This document shows, one piece after another, positions 24,589-35,956 of a DNA stretch of 64,000 bases. The notes beneath the pieces are model-generated. The model had not been told where the DNA came from. It was given only the letters and a program-made list of their open reading frames with translations, and did not search any database. Every line of letters starts with the position of its first letter. The stretch's first letter is position 1. The stretch is from Ehretia macrophylla (taxonomy: Eukaryota; Streptophyta; Magnoliopsida; Boraginales; Ehretiaceae), in NCBI GenBank assembly GCA_037974665.1, contig CM075772.1, positions 39,460,552 through 39,524,551 on the forward strand, given 5' to 3'. The translations under genes were made by a program, and so were the position numbers.

Positions 24589-26874
24589 TGTAATACCCGA
24601 GCCCGGAATGTGAATTTTCTTTGTTTATTATTTTAAAAATTATATTTCCTTAAATTCTTTGTGAATTAACTGTTACTTTCTCGCCGTCGCAACGTGCATT
24701 GCATTTCGGGAGCGATAGCTAGAGAACAATTTCCAGTCCTAAGCAAATAGTGAAACTAGTATTTAGATGACTTAAATTTTATATTTTAAATGTTGCTAGC
24801 TTTAATTGATCTTACCTTAGTTAAAATGGCTTTAAAACGCTCAAAATAGGGCTCTTTGACCAAGATTTTAAGTTGTTGACTTAGCCCTTTGACCCTTTGA
24901 CCATTTGACTCTTTAATAAGCAATTAACTAAGCTAAATAAAAAAAATAACAGCAGCAAAACAGCAGCTCTGGCCGTGAGTCTCCAAGAAAAAAAAAAAAC
25001 CTTTCAACTTCCAAACGATCAATCTTCGCGTGAGCTCGTGCGGGGTGGTTTCTGAGGCAACCAACGTTGTTTTCCTAGCGACTAGGAGTGCCTGAGGTGA
25101 GGGAAGCATGTTATTTGCGCATTTATACGTTGTGTATGTTAACTTTGTCAATTTTTAGATTTATCCGTAGATCGTTATTTAAAGCGATTTGATGCTTCTA
25201 GAATGTTCCTTGGCATTTGTAGAACATGTATTTATAGCTTTGTAACATTTTCTGCGGTTAAATGTTGTGATTGCAAATTAAATTGTTGAATGAATAGTAA
25301 TTTATGAATAGTAAAACCTTGAAACGTTGAAGTTGCGCTGTTATGCTTTCTGTTGATGTAGAAATGTGCTAGGTACGCTAGAAAGCTAAAATGTGTGGTT
25401 TGTTTGGGTTGCGTAGTGAAAAAAACGAGAATTAAGCCTTTGGAAAAGTCAGGGTCGTTTAGGTCGACTTTGACGTTTTCTCGTTTTGCGTGTTGGCATT
25501 GCTTCGGGAGGCCATGGAAGCACTTTTGGTACGATTATGGCGTTGGTTGGGTGTTTGGTTGTTATAGATGTAGTTCAAACGAGAAAGGGGGAAATCGGGG
25601 CTTTGCGCGAGTTCTAGGGTAAAGTAAGGTTTCGGGGTCTTTAGACGTGCCTTATGGTGACCTAGGAGGGTTGGTGAAGTCGGTTTCCAGAACCCGTGGC
25701 TCGTTTGGAAATGGTAGCGTTTTGATAGTTGGGGCCGATTTGTGTTTTTGTGTGTTTTCTTGTCTTATGCTTATAGAATGCTTAGAATTACTTGAATTAC
25801 TTGTTTGAGTTGTTTTGGATTGAATTGCCTATCAAATTGCTGCTATTGCGTGCGAGAGTAACCTACTTTGTTATTCTGCCACGTGTTGCTTTATCGCTTG
25901 TTTATCGCCTTGTATCGAGTCTTGCATTGCATAGTGTCTCGCGCGTGAGTGATGGGCCTCTCTGGGTAGCCTTGGGTTGCCAGTGTTGGTTGCTCTAGCT
26001 CCGCTGCTATTCCCTTTCTTGCTTGGGTTGCCTCCCAGGGGGATTTGGGTCGTAGGATTGATGGATACTTCCGGGGTATTCCAAACTGGTGTTATAAGGT
26101 GGTTTGGGCCGGCACGTCGTCATCGAATTCGTGTTTGAAAGTTGCTCGTGAAAAGAGTATTGTATCCTTTTAATGAGTGTTTGCAGCTTTAAATACTTGC
26201 CTTGCTTTATTGTTGGCTTTGGTTGTATCTTTATATGATTTGTATGTATTGCTTGGCTAATTGCATTGCATACTCCTCTCATCTCCGTCCTTGAGACCAA
26301 TTGCCCTCACTGAGCAATAGTTTTTGCTCATTCCTCTCTATAATATGTTTTTACAGGAGTAGTTGAAGCAGACCCTCTCGAGGTAATTGAGGAGGAGGAG
26401 CAGGTGGAGGTGTTTCCGTGATAGCACTTCTCTGCTTTGGCTGGTGGTTGGTTACCAGTTTTTGTGCGAACCTTGCTTGTTATGTATATTGCGTGAAGGT
26501 CGCTTAATTTTGAGGCTTGTAGCCTTGTATGTATTTTCGTATTTTGAGACCTTTAATGGTCCTATGTTGTAATGGATTAAAGTTTGTAAAATTGTAAACT
26601 TATACTCTGATGACTAGTGAAGAAATGCATGCTAATAGCTAACGGTTTAGTGGCATAAATACCTGTGTAGTATGCATGGCATTTTTGGTTTGGAAAGTTG
26701 GCTAATAAGAGAATGTATGTTTATAAAGAAAGTTGGCTTGTTTTGATTATTATATGGCTTTCGCAAGTATTATATTGATTTTAGGGTTTTCGGATCGTCC
26801 ACGGTACAGAGGAGACTCCGTCCGTGTGTCGGGTCTGGGCTTGGCCTTTTGCGGGGTCGGGTCGGGGCGTGACA
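24589..26874 (+). repeat. Tekay-like 3' LTR
   Basis: Same length and order of parts as the 5' LTR. Scattered single-base differences, many of them transitions, separate the two. Confidence 0.92.
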
Positions 26875-28437
26875 TATTGACCATGCACTCTCACTTCATG
26901 TAATGTCGTATGTATGATAGAGGTGGTATGGTGATTGACCTCAATGCTAATGGTTATCCCTAAGGTTCAACGAATGAATGAAGCTATGATCGTACCCGGA
27001 TAGAGATGATGGTCTTCCTCTGATGTCTCCAAGTCGGCCATAATAGAAGAGATGGGCGAAGCAGTCAATAGCAGTCTGTTCTCGCCTATCGATAGATAGC
27101 AGGTTGCTTCCAAGCTCAAACCATTTGAAACAGAATTGCTACTTTTTTATTGTTATTGATAGAGTGATATTCTCCTCCCCTGTCAAATAAAGTAGAAGGA
27201 GAGAACTAGAAGAGAGAAGGAAAAAGAGCAAAGGATTTACAAGTCTAATGGGAGAAGAATGGCTAACATGTTGACTGCCTTCCATACTAGAAAAAATAAT
27301 CCAAGCGGTCCAACCCCCGGGGCGGACCCCAACCAAAAGGCGCTAGACAGACTAACGGCAAGCAAGATAAAGAAAGCAGCTGGCCCTATGTGTAAAACCT
27401 TGCCGCGGGAGAGTCTTTTGAACATGAAAATAAATAAAGTTTTTGGGCAAGACAAGAAAGAAACTCGCCCTTTGACATAAGAGTTGATTGCTGGCAATGA
27501 CTTGGTGAAGGGAATCTATGAGAGAAGGTTCTTGAACTAGGTTCCGACCGAATTGAGCGCAAAGGCAACGAGTTCAGTTGAACAAGGTAATGAGTGACAG
27601 GGCAGGATCAAGCTTGAAAGGAATGGACGGGCATAGACTTAATAGTGAACGCAGACCCCCTGCTTATAGATATGAGATCAATAACTTAAAAGACAGATGT
27701 CAAGAGAAACTATTAGACTTCTTTATTGCGTTGTGAAGAGAGATTGATGACAAAGATTTTTTGACGCAATGCAAGCAATGGATGGAAAAGACAGATAAAG
27801 GAACAAGCCACCAGAAGGCCATACCTTAAGGAGCACCAATCTCTCACGGCAAAGATCTATCTGCACGAAGGCGACCTATGGATAGAAAGAAAGATGCAGG
27901 AAATGAAAATGAAATATGAAATCCAAATATGCTTTAGGAGTTTGGGATAGGTAGACGGGGAGTACGTAGTCGAACAACCGCAGGGGCTTCCAGCAATGAT
28001 AGCTGAACTAACCAGACGGGCCGCCTAGAACATGGAGGTGACATTCAAATAAGAAATCAATGTCGAGTCCCGACTATTCGAAAAAGGCAGACTGAAGCGG
28101 AGGATCACAAAATGCAACACAACAAGGGGCGAACCAAGAACTTTTGCGAAGGAAGAAGCTAATCAATCAGAATTGAGACAGGGAGGATAGACGAAATAGA
28201 GATTTTTGAGCCTGCAAGCAGCAAACAACAACGGCTGAAAAGCCATTGTGCGCTAGCTTGTAGTTTATGGGTATAGTAGGGGTGCCCCTTTTCAAAACTT
28301 CTCTATAATATAAGGTAAGCTTTTCGGAACCCTAGTTTTGGAGTTTTCCCTAACCTATACCTTACTAATAAAAAAGAGCTTCCCTTTTTTAGCTGCACTA
28401 CTCTGCCGCATAAACAATGGATCCCCTAGGCTGGATG
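26875..28437 (+). other. NUMT segment 3, mitochondrial-type spacer
   Basis: This continues the mitochondrial-derived DNA between two element insertions; the right target site is GGATG (28433-28437). I recognise no gene. Overlapping frames occur on both strands at 27139-27568, and the minus-strand one (27237-27497) is hydrophobic, but none matches a mitochondrial protein I know. Calling it mitochondrial rests on position and style, not on a recognised gene. Confidence 0.55.
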
Positions 28438-31400
28438 TGTGAGGCCTGACCCCGAATAACGTATGTTACCTTGATTTACGTGCCATAGACCAAGAATGAT
28501 ATGACCGACCTTGGATTACGTGTCATGTCTTGGTTTTCGTGCATACCTTGTCATACATGCCTTGACCTAGAATTATGTGCCCTAATCCTCGACTTACATG
28601 CCCCGACTTCGAATGGCGTGCGTTGTCTCGTTTTGTGTGCCCTGACCTTGAATTACGTGTCCTAACCTAGGTTTAAGAGTTGTATCTCGATTTACGTGCA
28701 TTGCATTGAATTACGTACATTCATTTAGGGTAGCGTGCATTTACTTGAAAAACGTGCGTTCGTCTCGTAGTTCGTGTCCTACCTCGTAATTCGTGCCATA
28801 GACCTAGGAATCCGTGCCACCACGTTAATCAAGAAAGAATCCTACACAAAGAACTAGAAAATAAAATAATCCTACATAATCCACTAACCAATATTATATT
28901 CCTAATTCAAATTCTCTACAAACTCCACTAACAATAAAATAATACTAAACTATTCCTACATTTCCCACTATCTATTATTCTATTCATAATTCAACTCATC
29001 AACAAACATTCTTATATTTTATTCTACCTAGATTCCCTAATTTCCCAACATTCCTATGATAATTCTAATGACACAAATGCATAAAAAATTAGTCCTAGAC
29101 AAACTATGACACACACACAAGACACTAGGCATAAAATAGCCCCAAAACCCTACCCAATGCACACCATTTTCGACCAAGTGCTCCATGCCCATGCTAGCCA
29201 TTTCAAAATACTCCTTGAAGACACAAAAAGACTGAAAATGGGCTTCCCAAGGCCGACCATATGCTTAGAACAATGCAAAACATCACTCTTTGTCATTCTT
29301 TGTTATATTCTTTCATTTCTCTTTCATTTCTCCTTCTTTTCTCTCACTTCCCTCTCATTTTCTCTCTCCATTTCGGTTTTTGCTGAGTTCTCTCCACCTC
29401 CTAGCTCATCTTCTTCATCATATGGTGCAACAAGACAAGCAACCATCAAAGAAACTCAAGCAAACAAGCTAGGATGCGAAAACTACACATGCATGTCCTT
29501 TGAAGCCTTCATTTCAGCCCTAGGTGAGTTTTAAGCTTCCATTTCTTTTCTTCTTGTTCTAACCTCATGAATGTACTAAGAGATTGATCACTAGGCTAGA
29601 AAAAATAGAGAAAACCAAGTTGGAATCTGGGCTAAGCAAGAAGAAGAAGAGATTTGAGCTTCAACAAGTTTTTGTGCATCTTCTTGGTGGTTTGCTAAGG
29701 TGAGGGTTAAAACCTTTTCAAAACTCTTCAAAAATTCACATGCATGCTCAAAAATGTATGTATTTGCTTCTGTACTTGAGTTATATGGTCGTTCATAAGC
29801 TTAAACAACCATGCATGACAAGATCTTGGCTTGAAAGTGATGCTAGGTGAAGTCGGATTGTTGACAGCTCTCTGACCAGTCTGTTTCGAGGTAAGTTTAG
29901 CTAGGAAAATGATGTTGAAAATGCTTGAAAATTGGTAGGTGACTATTTTGGACAGTTTTGAACATTTTTCACAGAAATAGGCATAAGCTTATTTTGAATA
30001 TAAGGTCCTCAAAATGGCAAATCTGTAAAATGTGTCCAAATCTGGAAATCTGGAAAAATGAAGCAGGTTTTGGCAGATGCACTGACCTTGTAGAACGAAC
30101 CAGATTTTACTTAGTTAATGATGTCCAAAATGCATGAAAATTGGTGTGCTACTATATTTTTCAGTTTTGGACATTTTTGTCAGAAATGGACTAAGCCTGA
30201 ATCTGAACCTAAGGACCTCAAAAACGTAAATTATCGAAATGTGTGCAAATCTGGACAGTTTTGTGCTATTCCACTGTTTCGGCTATATCTAATGATCCCG
30301 AACTCCAATTGATGCAAGCTTTGATTGTGATTTTAGTTAACTTCTTAAGCTTTAATTTGACATCTTATTCACTGGATTTGGAGATTTTTTTATTATCCTA
30401 TTGATTGTGAGAAAACAGCCTATTGCAGTAAAGGTTTCACTTTGTTATATGCTTGGAAAATTGTTGTAACCTCTCTTGTGGTACTAATTGCTTGGAATTG
30501 TGGTGTTGGGATGTTGTGTGGACTGTTTTGAGTACTTGAGGATGTTTGAATTGAATGATGCATGACTTGAGAATGATCTTGAGTTGACTTAGGGTTTAAT
30601 CACACGGTTAAGCATGAAACAGAAACCCTAATGACTAGGTAGTCTTGCTAAGTGTTGATCATTTGGATATTGCGTGGAAATTATATGCTTAGTGGGCTGC
30701 CCGTAAATGTTTTATAACTTCAAATGTGATTTTGACCATTGCATGTTGATAAATAAGCTTTTCTTGCACCCGAACCAATGTTGATGTCATTGCATGTTGA
30801 ATAATCTTATCACTTGATCACGTGGGCTTCGCAATGAGTTATATGGCCTGTTTTACATGTGTTACATGGCTGCCCGTTTAATTTTCATATAACTCTATAT
30901 GCCTTTCAAGTGAAATTTCCAGTCTCATCGTGCCCTGCTTGTTTACCTGTCAATGTGCAATCTTATGACTATTCGGAGGCAACCTACTTTGTTGTCCTCC
31001 TACTGTGATATATTACCTGTCATAAATGTGCATTGCATACAAGGTTACAACCTTTCCTGTCGGCATGGTAGCGATCAAGCACGCTGGGCGGCATCGGGCT
31101 TGTCGATGAACCTGTGACTACCATGGTTCCATTCCCTCTCTCGCTTGGGGGCTAGACTTCCTCGGAGAGTTGGGTCGTAGGATTTCGGGGTACATCCGGA
31201 GTATACCCACCTGGCGTGTTTTAGGGTTATTTGAAGTCGGCCGCAACATCTTATTCTGAAACCGATCTGAGAACAAAAGCTCACTGTATCCTTTTTACTA
31301 TCTGTATAAGTACTCTCGCTTGGTTCCTAGAGAACCTCGGGGAGGAAAGACTGGTATTTATGTTCCTGTACTTGTATTATTATTATATTCATGGTTGCAA

Positions 31401-31461
31401 AAGAATTTCATAAGTTGAACCGAAAAATGAGTTTCAAAATCTATTTCTCGTTCCCCCTCAC

Positions 31462-31479
31462 TAAGTTCATAAGGACTCA
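31462..31479 (+). promoter_or_regulatory. LTR stem-loop, family B form
   Basis: Here TAAGTTC faces GGACTCA across a four-base loop. The copy at 46271-46288 reads TGAGTTC/GGACTCA, seven pairs including one G-U. Context CCCTCAC...CCCTC is shared with the other families. Confidence 0.55.
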
Positions 31480-31498
31480 CCCTCTTTTATCATCTTAG

Positions 31499-31560
31499 GT
31501 GAAGAAGATCCAGAACAGGTACCCGAGGACGATGTGCCTAACGATGAATCCTTGGAGTGA
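31499..31560 (+). other. Acidic micro-frame in the family B LTR
   Basis: After the acceptor-like TTAG, two bases and 19 codons read EEDPEQVPEDDVPNDESLE and stop at TGA 31558-31560. The second copy (46308-46369) keeps the length, phase and stop with three codon differences. The pattern VPE..VP..DES recalls the family C frame. Confidence 0.4.
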
Positions 31561-32393
31561 TTGCCTGTCTTGTTTGCTTTGCGTGATTGTGGCTACTTGT
31601 GAACTCTGTGCTACTTGAAGACTATTTCTTTTATGTTGCTTGCTATTTCGAATGTAAAAGACCCCCGTTGTAATTTGGGGTCTAATTTTGGTTTGTACTA
31701 GTATTAAGTAGACTGACGCTAGACACTACTATAATTAGTTTTGCTATTATTACCGTTAGTATCTATCATAGGTTATGATGTATTAGTTAAGGACTAAGTA
31801 AATGAACTTATCCAATCTGAAACAGGTACTCGCTATTAAGCTAAGATCAACAGGTATTTTTGTAACGAGGATAAACAAACAAACGAGACATAGTATCATG
31901 CTAGGTTATAAATCAAACGAGACATCGAGATAACCAATAGGCATTTCAATTGATGTTAAATAGTAATCTTAATTGGAAAAGAAATTGAGATAGTAAACTT
32001 TGAGGCGTTTAGAGAAATAGGCCAAACCAAGGAGCCCAATTATAGCCGTTATGCTGCCGGTTTTCCGAAAAAACTTGGATTTTAGACTAAAACGATAAGT
32101 GTTAAATCTTCATAAACAGTTAAGCATGTGACATGTCCTGAACGTTTAGGTCACACCCTAGTCTAACCTTATAGGCCAGGTTGGGGTGTGACAGGATGAG
32201 CAACCTTCTATCTGGCTTGTATACTAGTAGTAGAGTGGCTTGCTACTTTTAATCATAAAAAGAAGATTTAGCAAGGCAAAGGAGAAAGAAGTGGTCCCCC
32301 TTTCTCTAGTCACCCGCCGCCACATATGTAGAAAAAAAGGGAGTAGAGAAGGAGGAACAACTGTTTGACTTTGGCACATGAGGTGGCGGGTTT

Positions 32394-32464
32394 GGCTAGG
32401 TAACATAATGGAAATGTATCGGACCGCAAATCTGGGAATGACGGTTCGACCTCGTCCTTGGCCT
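32394..32464 (+). tRNA. trnC: trnC(GCA)-like, mitochondrial origin, probably a pseudogene
   Basis: The 71 bases fold as a cloverleaf. The acceptor stem GGCTAGG faces CTTGGCC with two wobbles, the T arm holds GTTCGAC, and the anticodon is GCA (Cys). The base before the anticodon is C (ACCGCAAA) where U33 is nearly universal. Plant mitochondria can edit C to U, but the nucleus does not. It is the best preserved of the three tRNAs here, but its setting in a decayed NUMT makes function unlikely. Confidence 0.75.
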
Positions 32465-33823
32465 CGAGGAGTGGTGAGCAGCATGGAACTTTAATCAATC
32501 AAATGACATAGTATTAAGGTAAGAGGGCTTTCCTTTGTCAGAAATCCACAGACATCATTCTGGAACTTCCAAACCAAAGAAGTGCAAGATGACAAGAAGC
32601 TTTTTACGCTACGCTTCAATTGAATGAATTCGATAAAGGTAGAATATGCCCTATGGTTTATCGATGGTCCTATGCCACTTGAACTCAAATCTATCTGACC
32701 CTCAATCCTTCTTTATCCAGCCAGCTCATAACCAAATTTTAGATCAATCTCAGGTCTGACACAACCGAATTGGTTGAGGAAAATGAAACCCCAGCGACCA
32801 AGCACTCCCACCCCCAAAAGCGGAGACTGAAGAACCGCCAGGTTGTCGAGGACACATTTGAAGAGGAGGCGGGTGCCCTCTATGTTTACCATCCTACCCA
32901 CTAATGGACTATGAGGGGGCAGGCGAACGGGAACCGACCGAAAACCCAAACCGCTTGACTGATCCCTGAATAGTCCATTCATTATTGTTGGGGATGGATG
33001 GAACCAATCAGAAGTGCAAGTCATCTAAGCAAAGCTAGGAAACTGACCGCAAGACAATGACTAGGACTCATGTCGGAGGATTTTTTAATGTGAGCTACCA
33101 CTCATGCAGTGGCAAGGACCCACAACTCTCGAAGGGGCCACCAACCGCCAGAATCACTGTAAGAAACCTTCCCTTTACTCAATGGATAATGCTTATTCTC
33201 TTTCAATCAACAAAATGAGAAATTGGGGAGAAAGAAAAGAAAGAGGTCTTTATTGAAGAGGCTTTACACCTGAAATAGGACTAAGATCCAAAAGAATAGG
33301 TCTGGGCTTTCGAAAAGATGAAGATGCAAAGGGTAAAGAGACAGTCTTTTGGACAGCCAAGTTGACATAAAGATTCTAGCTCATGCCCACTTAAAGCAGA
33401 TGGAGATTCTTGGACGAGAAAAAGCGTGAATGATGAGACCGGTATAACCTAAAGTGAAGGCTCTTCCCTTTCTTGAGGGCGAATCTTGATTGACTGACAC
33501 TAGGAACCGATTCGGAAAAAGAAGAATGATGACATGAGATAGGCGGGCAATAGCGAATTACTTGACTCAATGGATAGAGGGTATGAAATAGAACTCAAGC
33601 ATGAAATCAACGTTGAGTCAACAATCATCGAGAGGGGTACTACCAAGTGAGATCGAGACCAGCCCCTTGTATAAGTATAGGGTTCCAAACCAGCCCTTCT
33701 TTAAATATCCAATTAGGGGCTTCAAAGCTTGACTAACAAGCGAGAAAGTTAAGTTTGAGAAAGAAAGAATTTTGAAGATGCTCGACCAACGGGAGAGGTT
33801 TGACCTAGTTGCAATAAAAAAAG

Positions 33824-33874
33824 AGCGCTAACGAGCAAAAAATAGCCCCTTACTATAGATAGGGCGTTAGCGCT
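33824..33874. repeat. Inverted repeat in mitochondrial spacer
   Basis: AGCGCTAACG (33824-33833) and its perfect complement CGTTAGCGCT (33865-33874) can form a ten-pair stem with a 31-base loop. Such stems are common in plant mitochondrial spacers and 3' ends; its role here is unknown. Confidence 0.55.
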
Positions 33875-34298
33875 TTACTAATAACATATATAGGGCTTAC
33901 CTTTTTTTCAGCTTGATCAGAATCGATTCTATGATTGAATAACAGAAGTGCTACTCAGTAGTCAAAACTTGGAGAGACAGACAGAGAGGGGACTCTTTCC
34001 TGCTGACTCCTAGGATGAGAAGTAGGTCCCTTTTGGCAGGAAGAGTTCCAGCCTTTGTTGCCCCTCGGTAGAGTGAGTCTACTTAGCAAACAGGCAGGAT
34101 GTGGAGATCAATTAATCAATGTGAATCTCGAGAATGGATGGTTGATCATCGCCTCCTTTTCCTGGGGGCTCTCCGGCCGGGTAGGGGCTTGCTATCATTA
34201 CCCTTTCTCCCGGTGTATGTGAAAAAGAGTGACGAACTCATTTTTTTCGGTCATAGGTTGGTCCAAAGAACGAGAGTCGGCTTCCTTAAGTCCGTTGT

Positions 34299-34370
34299 TC
34301 CTCAGTAGCTTAATGGTAGAGCGGTCGGCTGTTAACTAGTTCGTCGTAGGTTCAAATTGTACTTGGGAAG
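34299..34370 (+). pseudogene. trnN: trnN(GTT), plastid-type, decayed
   Basis: The 72 bases match plastid-type tRNA-Asn, which plant mitochondria carry: CCTCAGTAGCT, GGTAGAGCGGTCGGCTGTTAA and CGTCGTAGGTTC. The anticodon GTT is kept. Acceptor and T-arm bases are changed (ACTTGGGAAG rather than ACTTGGGGAG, and TTCAAAT rather than TTCGAAT), which weakens pairing. The line of descent is plastid to mitochondrion to nucleus. Confidence 0.85.
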
Positions 34371-35110
34371 AATTTTGAGTTATCGCTTTTCTGACCTAGC
34401 GACCCATATCCTTCTCCTTAGTTTCTAAACTAGCAGAATCATGGGACATCAAAAGTGGGAAGTTGATTGTTGGTTTTTATTCCTCACTCTCGTATAGGTG
34501 AACTTGGTTTGTTCAATTCTTAAGGATAAGAAGGATCCACTGGGAAGACTGGACTAGTATCTTTATTAGCTGGAAGCAATTAGTCTCCACTAGCCTCATT
34601 TGAAGAACGAACAAGAAAAGGGTTACTGTTTAGGTAGGCTAGATGGATATGGCCTAATGGTTAAAGCTCTGCTAGCTTCTTGTAGACTGAACTTTCTTCT
34701 CTTTAGGCTCCGAGTTATTTTTGGGTGGGATGGTCAAATTTTTCTTTGCCACTAGTGGCAACGAAGTTCGTGGTAATTACCAAGGGGGAAGGAAGATCTC
34801 CAATCATTTCATTCATTCACTGCCTGTAGTGAGGCGCGACCCACAACAAACGAAGGGGGCAAGCTTGTTTTGCTTGCTGTAGCCTTATTTTAGTAGATTA
34901 GGCTTGGTAAGCGTAAGCTATTTTATTTAAGTGGGCTCGCAGCTTCGCCAGAAGCGACAAAGGGGGGTTGGTGAAGGCCGACGACTACATGAGGGAGAAG
35001 TTATAGTAGAAGCTTTACCCCTTGCTTTACAGAGATTGTTATGAACTGACCAAATGACTAGATTCTCCCGGAACGCTAGCTAACCTAATAGTCTTAGTTC
35101 CCTTCAATTA

Positions 35111-35138
35111 AATCAATCAAAAAGCTTTTTGATTGATT
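35111..35138. repeat. 28-base perfect palindrome
   Basis: AATCAATCAAAAAG is followed directly by its reverse complement with no loop, in spacer about 60 bases before trnY. It could extrude as a cruciform. No role can be assigned. Confidence 0.7.
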
Positions 35139-35198
35139 CAGGGCGCCGCCCCCTTTCTTAGAATTCGAACCCATTGAGGGGGCCCTCGGCCCGGGAAA

Positions 35199-35281
35199 GG
35201 GAGAGTGGTCGAGTGGTTAAAAGCGGCAGACTATAAATCTGTTGAAGTTTTTCTACGTAGGTTCAAATCCTGCATCTCTTA
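35199..35281 (+). pseudogene. trnY: trnY(GTA), mitochondrial, decayed
   Basis: The 83 bases match mitochondrial tRNA-Tyr with a long variable arm: GGGAGAGTGG, GCGGCAGACT, AAATCTGTTGAAGTTTTTCT and GTAGGTTCAAATCCTGC. The anticodon has changed from GTA to ATA (CTATAAATC), and the acceptor 3' strand reads ATCTCTTA instead of CTCTCCCA, so the stem has mismatches. It lies upstream of nad2 exon 3, as in plant mitochondria. Confidence 0.88.
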
Positions 35282-35525
35282 CTTGTTTGTTGTAAACTTC
35301 AGAGAAGAGAAAAGAGGCATTCGTCAGTGTAAGAAAGCCAACCGAGCGAAGCTCTTTCTTTATTTGGCCGTGACATGAAGTGAAATTGTATCGTATGTTA
35401 GTTAAAGAGGTTGGCGTACTACTACAATTTATAGATTCCCCATCTATATCCAATCCCAATGAGAATAGAAGCGAGTTGTCTCCGGCTTGTCTTGTAGTCA
35501 TAGTCTTTTAGCTTATGTAGTCGTC

Positions 35526-35794
35526 GGCCTTCCTACACGCATGCGTCCGCCAGAATGCCTCCTTGTTCGGGATGAAGCCAAGCCGATGCATACAATAGGC
35601 GAGGAAAAGACCCCCATTTCATAACGCCTGGGGAACGTAAGTTTGATCTAGGATTGAAGATGAATGGTAGAAGAAAATGCTCGGGATAGATTTACGAGTC
35701 TTTGAGCGAGCCGTATGCGGTGAGAGTCGCACGTATGGTAACGAGGGGGGTTCGCGTCTATACGTGTAGTGTGGTCCTTGGGCCTACCCACCCT
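35526..35794 (+). other. nad2 intron 2, 3' half (group II, trans-spliced type)
   Basis: Sequence upstream of nad2 exon 3 includes a clear domain V hairpin at 35708-35742 (GAGCCGTATGCGG, GAGA loop, GTCGCACGTATGG). The terminal CCCTAT precedes the exon, consistent with a group II AY end. In plants this intron is joined in trans from two transcripts; only the 3' half is here. The left limit is approximate. Confidence 0.75.
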
Positions 35795-35956
35795 ATTTGT
35801 TCCATGATCTATGGGTCTACTGGAGCTACCCACTTCGATCAATTAGCCAAGAATTTGATCGGATATGAAATCGCTGGTCCTCGATCTAGTGGTATTTTAT
35901 GGGGATTCTATTTATCGCTGTAGGATTCCTATTCAAGATCACCGCAGCTCCTTTTT
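35795..35956 (+). pseudogene. nad2: nad2 exon 3 pseudogene, mitochondrial origin
   Basis: This reads CSMIYGSTGATHFDQLAKNL, then GYEIAGPRSSGI, from NADH dehydrogenase subunit 2 of complex I. Near 35900 one base is missing relative to plant nad2. After that the expected ILFIAVGFLFKITAAPF is readable only in another frame, and the original frame stops at 35921-35923. Length fits the 161-base exon 3 that I recall. Exons 4 and 5 are not seen; intron 3 sequence probably follows to 37077. Confidence 0.88.

Larger units (their letters stand above)
17364..26874 (+). mobile_element. Ty3/Gypsy LTR retrotransposon, Tekay/Del-like chromovirus, nearly whole
   Basis: LTRs 17364-19649 and 24589-26874 are both 2286 bases. 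The primer-binding site (19658-19669, tRNA-iMet) and polypurine tract (about 24576-24588) are present. The TSD is TGTTG versus TATTG, one difference. The interior carries gag, protease, reverse transcriptase, RNase H, integrase and a C-terminal chromodomain-like part, in Ty3/Gypsy order. The coding part looks complete in domains but has roughly three breaks, so I treat it as a young fossil. About 40 LTR differences counted by eye (1.7 %) suggest well under a million years, depending on the rate assumed. It interrupts the NUMT. Confidence 0.93.
28438..32193 (+). mobile_element. Solo LTR, family B
   Basis: It runs from TGTGAGGCC to GGGGTGTGACA and is flanked by a perfect GGATG duplication (28433-28437 and 32194-32198), with no interior, so it is a single 3756-base LTR left by recombination. 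It holds repeats of a (T/C)GATTTACGTGCC-like unit (28450-28830), a donor-like GCTAAG|GTGAGG at 29700, a CATGGTAG/CTACCATG dyad (31064-31125), a stem-loop (31462-31479), an acceptor-like TTAG at 31498 and an acidic micro-frame (31499-31560). The 142-codon frame at 29106-29534 is not kept in the second family B copy and is probably incidental. Confidence 0.9.

Noticed and set aside
27237-27497. Hydrophobic minus-strand frame as a mitochondrial membrane protein
   Set aside because: No match to ccm, sdh, atp or nad proteins I know; frames are open on both strands here.
29106-29534. 142-codon frame in the family B LTR as a protein
   Set aside because: The other family B copy does not keep this reading; the stretch is CT-rich and leader-like.
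34640-34720. Possible tRNA near ATATGGCCTAATGGTTAAAGC
   Set aside because: It has a D-arm-like string but no convincing acceptor, anticodon or T arm.
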